From the NCBI GenBank assembly GCA_000621765.1, contig JHXJ01000007.1, positions 1 to 64,000 on the forward strand: a DNA stretch of 64,000 nucleotides, written 5' to 3'. Source of the DNA: Ruminococcaceae bacterium AB4001. Its GTDB lineage: Bacteria > Bacillota > Clostridia > Saccharofermentanales > Saccharofermentanaceae. Positions 1-8,156 of the stretch are shown here, in pieces (the first letter of the stretch is position 1; every line of letters begins with the position of its first letter). A model generated the notes under the pieces. It had not been told where the DNA came from, did no database searches, and saw only the letters and a program-made list of their open reading frames with translations. A program made the translations under genes and the position numbers.

Positions 1-51
1 TGTTTTGTTTGGGGAATGATGACAGATAACATTGAAGAAAGGGTAGCTTAA
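1..51 (+). CDS. possible 3' end of a gene entering from the left edge
   Basis: Frame 1 is open from the first base for 16 codons and ends at TAA (49-51). The other two plus frames close sooner. The piece is too short to assign to a family or to separate from chance, and no terminator follows before the RNA candidate at 72. Confidence 0.25.
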   Translation, partial: CFVWGMMTDNIEERVA

Positions 52-71
52 TGAGAAACATAGCTGACGAT

Positions 72-257
72 ATTTGGAAGGAGCCAAAAACACATGACGG
101 TTGAGCCAGTTGCGAACCGACTATGTGTGCACCTGATCAGGTGATCCACGATCTTAGATAGCAAGGCTCTCGACGAAACCATTAGCCTGTCGGTAACCAA
201 TCCACGAATAACAGAGTGGCTACATGTCGGAGACTGTTATATTGGCTCTTTCCAAAT
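72..257 (+). ncRNA. candidate structured non-coding RNA, about 186 nt
   Basis: The segment is closed by a 16-bp helix (72-87 with 242-257). Its one non-Watson-Crick pair is G80-T249, a G-U wobble if the plus strand is transcribed but an A-C clash on the other, which favours the plus strand. Inside, CACAT/ATGTG with nested CGGTT/AACCG forms a hairpin (91-127), CACCTGATCAGGTG is a palindrome (130-143), AGGCT/AGCCT can pair, and CCAC/GTGG closes a small hairpin. No open reading frame explains it. Size and long closing stem recall classes such as raiA-type RNAs, but I cannot confirm any family from memory. No clear promoter or terminator was found. Confidence 0.5.
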
Positions 258-365
258 GTTGTTAGATGAAAGGTATTGATATGAAGAAAAAATACTACTT
301 GACGAAGGTCATTTCATAACAGTTGTAAGTAATTTTGCTTTTAATCTTAGATAGAGGAAAACAAA

Positions 366-1136
366 ATGAGAAATTCAAAGATAAACAATAAGAAGATAAT
401 TTGTTTGCTGGTAGTTGCGGCAGTAATGTCTGGCCTCTTTACCGGATGCAATTCAGCTAATCCTACAGACAATAGAGAGACAACCTATGCCGGCGAAACA
501 AAGGACACGGTAGATCCTTATGTTTCTCAACCCCAACAGAGTATCGCGAGCGATCCTCTGATTACTGAAACTACTACAGAAACTACTGAAGCGCCAACTT
601 CTTTCAACACCTACAATCTCCGCGGCAAAGAGTTCACTCTCTCTGTCCATCTCGAAGATTATATCTACGAACTGGACGGCAGCGACTATAAATATTTCAA
701 CTTAGAAGAGTTCATGGGCCATTATGGTATGGTGAACAAATCTACTGCTAAATATATTGACATGTGCACTAGTTATGGCGACGACAGTTTTCTGATATAT
801 TTTGATACCGATAGCTCAATGAAGTATAGTCCAGATAGCGGGAATAATATTCCAAACTATATTGATTTAAGGTATGAAAATAATTCTTTAGAGAATATTG
901 ACGCTCTAAAAGGGGCTGGGGATATAGAAAATTGCTTTGAGATTAATGGATACTTCGACGCCGATAAAGGAAAATCTTTCTCAACTTGGTGCCTTTCCTG
1001 GGAACAAATAATAGTCTTGGGCGTCATCCTGGATGACTATGCGCAGACTGGATGTACAGATGGAGCGCGCGATGCGCTCTGCGAGGTGCTCGAAGACGAA
1101 GGCGGCGGAGTTAGTGGTGGAACATTAGATATTTAG
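366..1136 (+). CDS. lipoprotein of unknown function
   Basis: This 256-residue protein starts with a positively charged signal peptide and a lipobox ending at Cys28 (LFTGC), so it should be exported and lipid-anchored. A Thr/Glu/Ser-rich low-complexity linker (about residues 35-78) follows, then an acidic globular part of about 170 residues matching no family I recognise. The start is preceded by AGAGGAAAAC. The gene stands alone between the RNA candidate and a terminator at 1144-1175. TTGTAA and TTAGAT upstream, 18 bp apart, are a weak promoter candidate. A substrate-binding or adhesive role is possible, but nothing in the sequence shows one. Confidence 0.75.
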   Translation: MRNSKINNKKIICLLVVAAVMSGLFTGCNSANPTDNRETTYAGETKDTVDPYVSQPQQSIASDPLITETTTETTEAPTSFNTYNLRGKEFTLSVHLEDYIYELDGSDYKYFNLEEFMGHYGMVNKSTAKYIDMCTSYGDDSFLIYFDTDSSMKYSPDSGNNIPNYIDLRYENNSLENIDALKGAGDIENCFEINGYFDADKGKSFSTWCLSWEQIIVLGVILDDYAQTGCTDGARDALCEVLEDEGGGVSGGTLDI

Positions 1137-1143
1137 TAGTCGA

Positions 1144-1175
1144 ATAGCCCCTCGCGAAAGCGAGAGCTATTTTTC
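1144..1175 (+). terminator. intrinsic terminator after the lipoprotein gene
   Basis: ATAGC and TCGC pair with GCGA and CTAT around a GAAA tetraloop, followed by a T-rich run. It lies eight bases after the stop codon at 1136. Confidence 0.75.
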
Positions 1176-1317
1176 CAGCATAATCTGCATCAGCAGATTT
1201 CACCATATCATGTATGTCACACCATAAAGTGGAAATATAAATCCATATGGAATATACTCCATAACGTTTTATAGGTGAGAGATTCCGCTGTTTTCATTGA
1301 GTTTTGTGCATTTTCGC

Positions 1318-1346
1318 TTTACAAAGCCCATAACTGATGGTATTAT
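1318..1346 (+). promoter_or_regulatory. sigma-A-type promoter for rpsO
   Basis: TTTACA (1318-1323) and TATTAT (1341-1346) are exactly 17 bp apart. The predicted start near 1353 leaves a leader of about 80 nt before rpsO, enough for an S15-binding structure, although I could not draw a convincing one. Confidence 0.7.
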
Positions 1347-1433
1347 CACCAAGTTGCCTTAATCGCAGTTTTGTGGAAGACTCCGACCCTTACCTTCGAT
1401 TTTGGCGTATTTATCATTAAGGAGGAAAGATTT

Positions 1434-1700
1434 ATGTCAGCATCTTTCGACAAGCAGGCTATCATCAAGGAATATGCTCTTACTGAGGGCGACACAGGTT
1501 CTCCTGAGGTTCAGGTTGCACTTCTTACTTACAGAATCAATCACCTCACAGAACACCTCAAGACTCACAAGGGCGACCACCACAGCAGAAGAGGACTTCT
1601 CATGATGGTTGGTAAGAGAAGAAACATCCTTGACTATCTTGCAGCAGTTGATATCGAGCGTTACAGATCTTTGATTGCTAGACTCGGCATCAGAAAGTAA
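1434..1700 (+). CDS. rpsO: 30S ribosomal protein S15
   Basis: S15 binds the central domain of 16S rRNA early in 30S assembly. The 88-residue product has the usual family length and the hallmark stretch with GSPEVQ, the [17 protein letters not shown] region, and RRNILDYL near the end. An upstream extension of the frame is open, but the ATG at 1434 is chosen because AAGGAGGAAAG lies just before it and the protein then starts at the normal place. The gene has its own promoter (1318-1346) and terminator (1724-1753), so it is monocistronic. It is separated from pnp, its frequent neighbour, by two unrelated genes. Confidence 0.97.
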   Translation: MSASFDKQAIIKEYALTEGDTGSPEVQVALLTYRINHLTEHLKTHKGDHHSRRGLLMMVGKRRNILDYLAAVDIERYRSLIARLGIRK

Positions 1701-1723
1701 TCTTTCAAACGGATTATTTCAGG

Positions 1724-1753
1724 AAAGCGGTTCCTTAGGGGACCGCTTTTTTT
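1724..1753 (+). terminator. intrinsic terminator after rpsO
   Basis: AAGCGGTTCC pairs with the GGGACCGCTT arm around a short loop and runs into seven T residues. Confidence 0.9.
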
Positions 1754-1839
1754 GTGCGGTGGTTTAAACATAACCTTTTCGCGCAGCTTCCCGGTTTCGA
1801 TGTTATAATAAATAGTTAGATTTTCCGGGAGGTATTAAT

Positions 1840-3768
1840 ATGCTTGACGGTTTTATCAGAGTGGCGGCGGCAAGCCCTAAAGTTAAGGTCGGTGATGTTG
1901 AGTACAACGTTGCTGAGACAGCAGGTCTTGCAAGGAAAGCCGCAGAAAGAGATTGTGCTGTTATCGTTTTCCCGGAGCTGGGTCTGACAGGATACACCTG
2001 CGGTGATCTGTTCCTTCAGAAAGCCCTTATCGAAAAGGCGGAAGAGGGATTATATGAATTGGCCGATCAGACGGCTGACCTTAATACGGTCCTGATCGTC
2101 GGTCTTCCTTACAGCCTTGGCGGCAAGCTTTACAATGTTGCTGCCGTTATCCATCAGGGCGACATAATCGGTTTCGTTCCCAAGCAGAACATACCTAATT
2201 ATTCCGAATTCTATGAATTGAGACATTTCACGCCGTATGATCTGGACGGAATCATTATGACTGAAGACGACATCTGCTTCGGCAAGGCCGTATTCAGCTG
2301 CGGCGGTCTTAAGTTTGGCGTCGAGATCTGCGAGGATCTCTGGGTCGCTTCGAGCCCGTCGGTAGATTACGTTAAGAACGGGGCTGAGGTGATCTTCAAT
2401 CTTTCATGTTCCGATGAGATCATCGGCAAAGCCAAATACAGAAGAGACCTTGTAAAGATGCAGAGCGCCAAGCTCATGGCAGCTTATGTTTACTGTGATG
2501 CAGGTTTGGGCGAATCAACGCAGGACCTTGTTTTCGCAGGACACAACATCATTGCAGAGAACGGAAAGGTCTTAAGCGAGAGCAAGAGATTCGCAAATGA
2601 CAACCATGAAGAACAGATCCTTTACGCTGACATTGATCTCGAGCGTCTTGATGCCGACAGGAGAAGGAGCAATACTTTCGCAAATGACATAAACGGTGAG
2701 AGCGGCGTGGACATTATCGAGTTCGATGCCGAGTTCCCTGACATAGTTCTCGAAAGACATATCAGCAAGACTCCTTTCGTTCCCGAGAATTCGACAGATT
2801 TGGCCACAAGATGTGAGGACATCCTCAACATGCAGGCAGCAGGTCTTTATACCAGACTTAAGGCGATCAACTGCAAGAAAGCCGTTATCGGTCTTTCCGG
2901 CGGTCTTGATTCCACACTTGCGCTCATCGTCACGATCCACGCTTTCGATAAGCTCGGATTGGACCGTAAGGGCATTATCGGCATAACAATGCCGGGATTC
3001 GGAACCACATCAAGGACCAAGAATAATTCGATCAATATAGCTGAAGAGTACGGCTGCACATTAAGGGAGATCTCGATCTCTGCTGCCGTTACCCAGCATT
3101 TCAAGGACATCGGTCATGATATGGATGTCCATGACATAACATATGAGAATTCACAGGCAAGAGAGCGTACGCAGATCCTGATGGACATTGCAAATCAGGA
3201 GGGTGGACTCGTTGTCGGAACAGGCGACCTCTCAGAGCTCGCTTTGGGATGGGCTACATATAACGGCGACCATATGTCCATGTATGGCGTTAACTGCTCC
3301 ATTCCTAAGACTCTCGTAAGATATCTCGTTTCTTATGAATCAACACGCACCGCAGAGTCGAATCCTTCTCTTTCCGCAGCGCTTGCAGACATCGTGGCAA
3401 CTCCCGTATCTCCGGAGCTCCTTCCTCCGACGGAAGACGGAAAAATCTCACAGAAGACAGAAGAAACGGTAGGCCCTTATGAGCTTCACGACTTCTTCCT
3501 CTATTACATGATCAGATTCGGTTTTGCCCCGTCTAAGATATACCGCATGGCGCTTTCCGCTTTTGAAGGTTCTTATGATGCTGAAACGATCTATAAGTGG
3601 GAAGAGACATTCGTCAGGAGATTCTTCTCACAGCAGTTTAAGCGTTCCTGCGTTCCTGACGGTCCGAAGGTCGGTACGGTATCTCTGTCGCCCAGAGGTG
3701 ACTGGAGGATGCCTTCTGACGCTTCCCGTAATGTTTGGCTTGAAGACTTAGAGACAGTAAAGGATTGA
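1840..3768 (+). CDS. nadE: glutamine-dependent NAD+ synthetase
   Basis: The enzyme amidates nicotinate adenine dinucleotide to NAD+, using ammonia released from glutamine. At 642 residues it is the long two-domain form. The N-terminal nitrilase-like glutaminase shows the triad contexts FPELGLTGY (Glu46), PKQNIPNY (Lys) and VEICEDLWV (Cys). The C-terminal synthetase has the PP-loop SGGLDS at about 353-358 and the GTGDLSELALGW region. GGGAGG precedes the ATG, and a TATAAT at 1804-1809 is a likely -10 with a poor -35. The SGNH hydrolase starts three bases after the stop, so the two form an operon. Confidence 0.96.
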   Translation: MLDGFIRVAAASPKVKVGDVEYNVAETAGLARKAAERDCAVIVFPELGLTGYTCGDLFLQKALIEKAEEGLYELADQTADLNTVLIVGLPYSLGGKLYNVAAVIHQGDIIGFVPKQNIPNYSEFYELRHFTPYDLDGIIMTEDDICFGKAVFSCGGLKFGVEICEDLWVASSPSVDYVKNGAEVIFNLSCSDEIIGKAKYRRDLVKMQSAKLMAAYVYCDAGLGESTQDLVFAGHNIIAENGKVLSESKRFANDNHEEQILYADIDLERLDADRRRSNTFANDINGESGVDIIEFDAEFPDIVLERHISKTPFVPENSTDLATRCEDILNMQAAGLYTRLKAINCKKAVIGLSGGLDSTLALIVTIHAFDKLGLDRKGIIGITMPGFGTTSRTKNNSINIAEEYGCTLREISISAAVTQHFKDIGHDMDVHDITYENSQARERTQILMDIANQEGGLVVGTGDLSELALGWATYNGDHMSMYGVNCSIPKTLVRYLVSYESTRTAESNPSLSAALADIVATPVSPELLPPTEDGKISQKTEETVGPYELHDFFLYYMIRFGFAPSKIYRMALSAFEGSYDAETIYKWEETFVRRFFSQQFKRSCVPDGPKVGTVSLSPRGDWRMPSDASRNVWLEDLETVKD

Positions 3769-3771
3769 CAT

Positions 3772-4404
3772 ATGAAATCAGTAGTTTGTTTTGGCGATTC
3801 AAATACATACGGACATAACCCCATAAACGGTGAGAGGCTTCCCGATACAGTAAGGTGGCCATGCCTTCTTCAGAATCTTTTGGGTGACGGGTTCAAGGTC
3901 ATCGAGGAGGGACTTAACGGAAGGACGACCGTATTTGACGATCCCAACGACGACTGGAAAAACGGCGTCGACTATATCAAGGGCATCCTCTGTACGCACA
4001 GGCCTGTCGACTATCTGGTAATAATGCTCGGCACAAACGATATGAAGACCGTCTACAACGCTCCCGTTGAGGAGATTGCTGCAGGTCTTAAGGAGATCGT
4101 TAAGAGAGCTGAGAGCGTCATGGAGTTAAAGCAGGGATATGTCCCCAAGATTCTGATCGTTTCTCCGCCGGAGATTTCGGAAGACATTCTCACGGGTCCT
4201 TTTAACGATTCTTTTGACAGGGTATCCATTGAGAAGTCCAAGCATCTTGCTTACCACTATAAGCAGGTAGCTGACAGATTCGGCTGTGATTTCCTTGATG
4301 CTAAGCAATATATCAAGCCTTCAAAAGAAGACGGTCTCCACCTTGATCCGGAAGGACACAGGGGACTGGCTGAGGCAGTGGCAAAGGCTATCCTGGCAAT
4401 TTAA
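3772..4404 (+). CDS. SGNH/GDSL-family hydrolase (esterase type)
   Basis: This 210-residue protein carries the family blocks in order: GDSNTYG (block I, nucleophile Ser10), an Asn-containing block (LNGRTT), GTND (block III), and DGLHLDPEGH (block V, Asp and His of the triad). It resembles the arylesterase/acyl-CoA thioesterase branch. There is no signal peptide, so it should be cytoplasmic. The substrate cannot be read from sequence; SGNH enzymes remove acyl or acetyl groups from lipids, sugars or thioesters. It follows nadE by three bases and is presumably co-transcribed. Confidence 0.88.
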   Translation: MKSVVCFGDSNTYGHNPINGERLPDTVRWPCLLQNLLGDGFKVIEEGLNGRTTVFDDPNDDWKNGVDYIKGILCTHRPVDYLVIMLGTNDMKTVYNAPVEEIAAGLKEIVKRAESVMELKQGYVPKILIVSPPEISEDILTGPFNDSFDRVSIEKSKHLAYHYKQVADRFGCDFLDAKQYIKPSKEDGLHLDPEGHRGLAEAVAKAILAI

Positions 4405-4423
4405 TTGTTTTTATTAGGATAAT

Positions 4424-4451
4424 TTGTCTTATTTTGCTTTTAGTATATAAT
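4424..4451 (+). promoter_or_regulatory. promoter for pnp
   Basis: TTGTCT (4424-4429) and TATAAT (4446-4451) are separated by 16 bp. The predicted start near 4458 puts the folded leader at the very 5' end of the transcript. Confidence 0.65.
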
Positions 4452-4464
4452 TATTAAGTTCGAG

Positions 4465-4571
4465 AAGGAGTGTAGTGTGTAGATTGACTGCCCGAACAGC
4501 AGTTGTTTTTGCTCGGACAGTGAATCTACGAACTACCTCCTTTAAAAAAATCTATATATTTTGTAAAGGAG
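4465..4571 (+). promoter_or_regulatory. pnp leader: long hairpin with an anti-Shine-Dalgarno that has two partners
   Basis: AAGGAG (4465-4470) pairs with CTCCTT (4537-4542) at the base of a long imperfect hairpin. It continues through GTAGT/ACTAC, GTAGATT/AATCTAC and CTG/CAG to CCGA/TCGG. The same CTCCTTTA (4537-4544) is a perfect 8-base complement of TAAAGGAG (4564-4571), which contains the pnp ribosome binding site. The two pairings exclude each other, so opening or trimming the long hairpin could hide the start site. In E. coli, PNPase represses itself through RNase III cleavage of a leader hairpin; a similar outcome here is inference. Confidence 0.65.
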
Positions 4572-4577
4572 TTTCAG

Positions 4578-6824
4578 ATGGAAAAGATTTTCAGAACTGA
4601 AATCGCCGGCAGACCTTTGGTTGTCGAGACCGGTAAGATCGCACAGTTTGCTAACGGTTCCGCTCTCGTCAGATACGGTGAGACCACTGTGCTTTCAACA
4701 GCTACGGCTAGCGCTACTCCCCGTGAGGGAATCGATTTCTTCCCGCTTTCCGTAGATTACGAGGAGAAGATGTATGCGGTAGGCAAGATGCCCGGCGGCT
4801 TCCTCAAGAGAGAGGGAAGACCCGGAGAGAAGGCTATCCTTGTTTCACGTGTTATCGACCGTCCTATCAGACCTTTGTTCCCTAAGGATCTCAGAAACGA
4901 TGTTTGCGTAAACAACCTCGTTATGTCCGTTGATCCTGATTGCTCTCCTGAGATCACCGCTATGCTCGGTACATCTATTGCAATCGCTATTTCCGATATC
5001 CCGTGGAAGGGACCTGTCGGAGGAGTTGTATTAGGTCTCATTGACGGCAAGACGATCATCAACCCTACACTTGAGCAGCGTGAAGTTTCCCAGATGTACG
5101 TAACACTCGCAGGCACACTTTCCAAGATCTGCATGGTCGAGGCAGGCGCTAACGAGGTTCCTGATGACGTAATGCTCAACGCAATCGCTGAAGGACATGA
5201 AGTCATTAAGCAGATCTGCGAATTCATCAACAGCATCGTTGCAGAGATCGGTAAGGAGAAGTTCACTTACGAGTCTGCTGACGTACCGGAAGAGATTTTC
5301 GAAGCTGTTAAGGAATACGGCTGGGACAGAATGCGTGAAGCAGTTCTTTCCAAGGACAAGGAAGTAAGAGACGGCAACGTTGCTAAGCTTCAGGAAGAAG
5401 TTGCTGCAATGCTCGAAGAGAAGGAAGAGGGCCTTTCCAAGTGGGCAGCTGATGCTATCTACAAGCTCGAAAAGAAGGTCGTAAGAGATTATCTCTTCAG
5501 AGAGCATGTAAGAGTTGACGGCAGAGCTTTGGACGAGATCAGACCTTTGTCCTGCGCAGTCGGCGTTCTCCCCAGAGTTCACGGTTCATCTTTCTTCCAG
5601 AGAGGTCAGACACAGGTAATGAATATCTGTACTCTTGCTCCTCTTGACGATGCACAGAAGCTCGAAGGTCTGGATGAGCAGACATATAAGAGATATATGC
5701 ACCACTACAACTTCCCGGGCTACTCCACAGGTGAGGCTAAGCCTTCCAAGTCACCCGGAAGACGTGAGATCGGTCACGGCGCTCTTGCCGAGAGATCTCT
5801 CATCCCCGTTCTTCCTTCAGAGGAAGAGTTCCCTTACTCGATCAGAACAGTATCCGAGATCACGATGAGCAACGGCTCCACATCACAGGGTTCCGTCTGC
5901 GCTTCCACACTCTCGCTCATGGATGCAGGCGTTCCGATCAAGAGACCTGTTGCAGGTATCTCTTCAGGCCTTATCACAGATCCTGACAACGACGACAACT
6001 TCCTCGTATTCATGGATATCCAGGGCATCGAGGACTTCTTCGGCGATATGGACTTCAAGGTTGCAGGTACCACAGAAGGTATTACATCCATCCAGGTTGA
6101 TATCAAGGTTGAAGGTCTTACATTAGACATCATCAAGGCTGCTTTCGAGATGACACACAAGGGAAGACTCCAGATCATCAACGACATCATTCTCCCTTGC
6201 ATTCCTGAGCCTAGAGCAGAGCTCAACAAGTGGGCTCCCAGGATCATCTCCATGCAGGTTCCTGTTGATAAGATCAGAGAAGTCATCGGTTCAGGCGGAA
6301 AGGTCATCAATAAGATCATCGCTGACACTGGCGCTCAGATCAACATCAACGACGACGGTATGGTTTATATCTCCACACCTGATCTCGAAAAGGCTGAGAA
6401 GGCAAAGATGATCATCAACGGCATCGTTGCAGATCCTGAGGTTGGAACCGAGTACGACGGTACAGTTACCAGACTTATGGATTTCGGTGCTTTCGTTGAG
6501 TTCCTGCCCGGTAAGGAAGGTCTTGTTCACATCTCCAAGATGGCATGGAACAGAGTCGAGAAGGTAGAGGATGTCCTCCATGAGGGTGACAAGGTTCACG
6601 TTAAGCTCATCGAGATCGATTCTCAGGGCAGACTTAACCTCTCCATCCGTGACTGCTTACCTAAGCCGGAAGGTTATGTAGAGGAAGAGCCCAGAAGAAG
6701 AGAGGGAAGACCCAATCGTGAGAGACGCGGCGGTTTCGCAGGAAGAAACGGCGGCAGAAAGCCTTTCAACGATGACGATGGCGGAACTTCCGAGAATCCC
6801 AAGGGCAGAAGAAGAGAATTCTGA
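4578..6824 (+). CDS. pnp: polyribonucleotide nucleotidyltransferase (PNPase)
   Basis: PNPase is a trimeric 3'-5' phosphorolytic exoribonuclease acting in mRNA decay. The 748 residues show two RNase PH-like domains around a helical linker, a KH domain near residues 560-620 (VIGSGGKVINKI), and an S1 domain (EYDGTVTRLMDFGAFVEF, then KEGLVHISKM). The tail of about 50 residues is Arg/Gly-rich (RRREGRPNRERRGG), a likely RNA-binding or degradosome-contact extension. AAAGGAG (4565-4571) sets the start and is itself part of the switchable leader. The zinc-ribbon gene follows after 26 bases. Confidence 0.98.
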   Translation: MEKIFRTEIAGRPLVVETGKIAQFANGSALVRYGETTVLSTATASATPREGIDFFPLSVDYEEKMYAVGKMPGGFLKREGRPGEKAILVSRVIDRPIRPLFPKDLRNDVCVNNLVMSVDPDCSPEITAMLGTSIAIAISDIPWKGPVGGVVLGLIDGKTIINPTLEQREVSQMYVTLAGTLSKICMVEAGANEVPDDVMLNAIAEGHEVIKQICEFINSIVAEIGKEKFTYESADVPEEIFEAVKEYGWDRMREAVLSKDKEVRDGNVAKLQEEVAAMLEEKEEGLSKWAADAIYKLEKKVVRDYLFREHVRVDGRALDEIRPLSCAVGVLPRVHGSSFFQRGQTQVMNICTLAPLDDAQKLEGLDEQTYKRYMHHYNFPGYSTGEAKPSKSPGRREIGHGALAERSLIPVLPSEEEFPYSIRTVSEITMSNGSTSQGSVCASTLSLMDAGVPIKRPVAGISSGLITDPDNDDNFLVFMDIQGIEDFFGDMDFKVAGTTEGITSIQVDIKVEGLTLDIIKAAFEMTHKGRLQIINDIILPCIPEPRAELNKWAPRIISMQVPVDKIREVIGSGGKVINKIIADTGAQININDDGMVYISTPDLEKAEKAKMIINGIVADPEVGTEYDGTVTRLMDFGAFVEFLPGKEGLVHISKMAWNRVEKVEDVLHEGDKVHVKLIEIDSQGRLNLSIRDCLPKPEGYVEEEPRRREGRPNRERRGGFAGRNGGRKPFNDDDGGTSENPKGRRREF

Positions 6825-6850
6825 TAAAACAAATATAAAGGGGTGACACT

Positions 6851-7963
6851 ATGGCAGAGAACTTAGGCAACAACGAAGAACAGATCGAGGTAATTACCGA
6901 GGCGCAAACCGAGGATGTAACTGATAAGAAGTGTCCGAATTGCGGAGCTACTGTTGTTTACGATCCTGAGACTCTCGCCATGACGTGCCCTTTCTGCGGT
7001 TACTCAAGGCAGCTTCCCAAGCCTGAGGACAACGGACAGGATGTTGAAGAGCTCGATTTCTCTTCAGCTAAGAACCGTGAGAGCCTTGACTGGGGTAAAG
7101 AGAAGAAATCTCTTGTTTGTAAGAACTGCGGTGCTGAGACCATCATGGATTCTGCTGATACGGCACAGTGCTGTCCTTACTGCGGTTCAACACAGGTTAT
7201 GCCTGTAGACAACGACGAGGACGTTGTTGCTCCGGGCGGCGTTGTACCTTTCGAGATTACAAAAGAGAAGGCTGCCCAGCTTTTCCGCAGCTGGATGAAG
7301 GGTAAGCTTTTCGCACCTAATGAAGCTAAGCAGAGCTGCGAAGCCAAGAACTTCAATGGTGTTTACCTTCCTTATTGGACATACGATTCACAGACGACAT
7401 CTCCTTATGAGATCAAGCTCGGATTCAACAAGAAGGACAGCCAGGGCAATGTCACCACAACTTACAGGACATACCGCGGTATCTATGAGCGCTTTATCGA
7501 CGATGAGACCGTATATGCCAGCAAGAAGACAACAAACCGCTTTATCAAGGCTGCATCCACTTTTGATTTCTCAAAGCTTCGCAAGTATTCGCCTGAGTTC
7601 ATCGCAGGATTCCTTGCTGAACGTTATACAGTAGGTCTTGATGAAGGTTGGGATATCGCTAAGGGTCAGATCAAGGCAAAGCTCAGCAGCGAGATCTCCA
7701 GCATGGAGAAAAGGAAGCGTAAGGCTGACAGCGTATCAAAGCTGAATTTCAGCACAGCATATTCTAAGGTTACTTATAAATATGTACTTGCTCCGATCTG
7801 GATCGCAAGCTTTAAGTATAAGGAAAAGGTCTATAACATCGTAGTTAATGGTCAGACCGGCCAGATTAGAGGCGAGGCACCAGTATCTCCTGCAAAGGTT
7901 GCTATCGCTATCGCGATCGCTGTAGTTGTTATCGCATTGCTCATGTACTTCATGTCAAGGTAA
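6851..7963 (+). CDS. double zinc-ribbon membrane-anchored protein, function unknown
   Basis: The 370-residue protein has two zinc ribbons near the N-terminus, CPNC...CPFC and CKNC...CPYC, each able to hold one zinc ion. A conserved-looking middle part follows (with VVPFEITKEKAAQLF and YLPYWTYD), then one C-terminal membrane segment (about residues 345-367) ending in MSR. This suggests a C-tail-anchored protein with its zinc domains in the cytoplasm. Related TFIIB-type zinc-ribbon proteins occur in many Firmicutes without a proven role. AAAGGGGTGACACT precedes the ATG, and the gene is close enough to pnp to share its transcript. Confidence 0.7.
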   Translation: MAENLGNNEEQIEVITEAQTEDVTDKKCPNCGATVVYDPETLAMTCPFCGYSRQLPKPEDNGQDVEELDFSSAKNRESLDWGKEKKSLVCKNCGAETIMDSADTAQCCPYCGSTQVMPVDNDEDVVAPGGVVPFEITKEKAAQLFRSWMKGKLFAPNEAKQSCEAKNFNGVYLPYWTYDSQTTSPYEIKLGFNKKDSQGNVTTTYRTYRGIYERFIDDETVYASKKTTNRFIKAASTFDFSKLRKYSPEFIAGFLAERYTVGLDEGWDIAKGQIKAKLSSEISSMEKRKRKADSVSKLNFSTAYSKVTYKYVLAPIWIASFKYKEKVYNIVVNGQTGQIRGEAPVSPAKVAIAIAIAVVVIALLMYFMSR

Positions 7964-7997
7964 TAAGCGGGATATTATAAAATCTATAATTTATTAA

Positions 7998-8039
7998 AAA
8001 CTATCGGAGTGTGCGGTGTTACATTTCGATAGTTTTTTT
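7998..8039 (+). terminator. intrinsic terminator of the pnp operon
   Basis: AAACTATCG pairs with CGATAGTTT around a 19-base loop and ends in a run of T. It lies about 35 bases after the zinc-ribbon gene. Confidence 0.8.
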
Positions 8040-8079
8040 ATACAATTTTGTGATTATTTGCCTTATTTGTTCAAAGTCG

Positions 8080-8107
8080 TTGCATTTTTGCTTGCTTTTT
8101 TTACACT
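8080..8107 (+). promoter_or_regulatory. weak promoter candidate for the adhesin gene
   Basis: TTGCAT (8080-8085) and TACACT (8102-8107) are 16 bp apart in an AT-rich stretch about 50 bases before the start. No better pair was seen between the terminator and the gene. Confidence 0.35.
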
Positions 8108-8156
8108 TTGTTCATAAACTAAACCTGTCAAAAAATCTTTAACCCGGGTGTTTTGT

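Noticed and set aside
267-320. 17-codon frame after the RNA candidate
   Set aside because: No ribosome site and no link to the lipoprotein gene; chance length.
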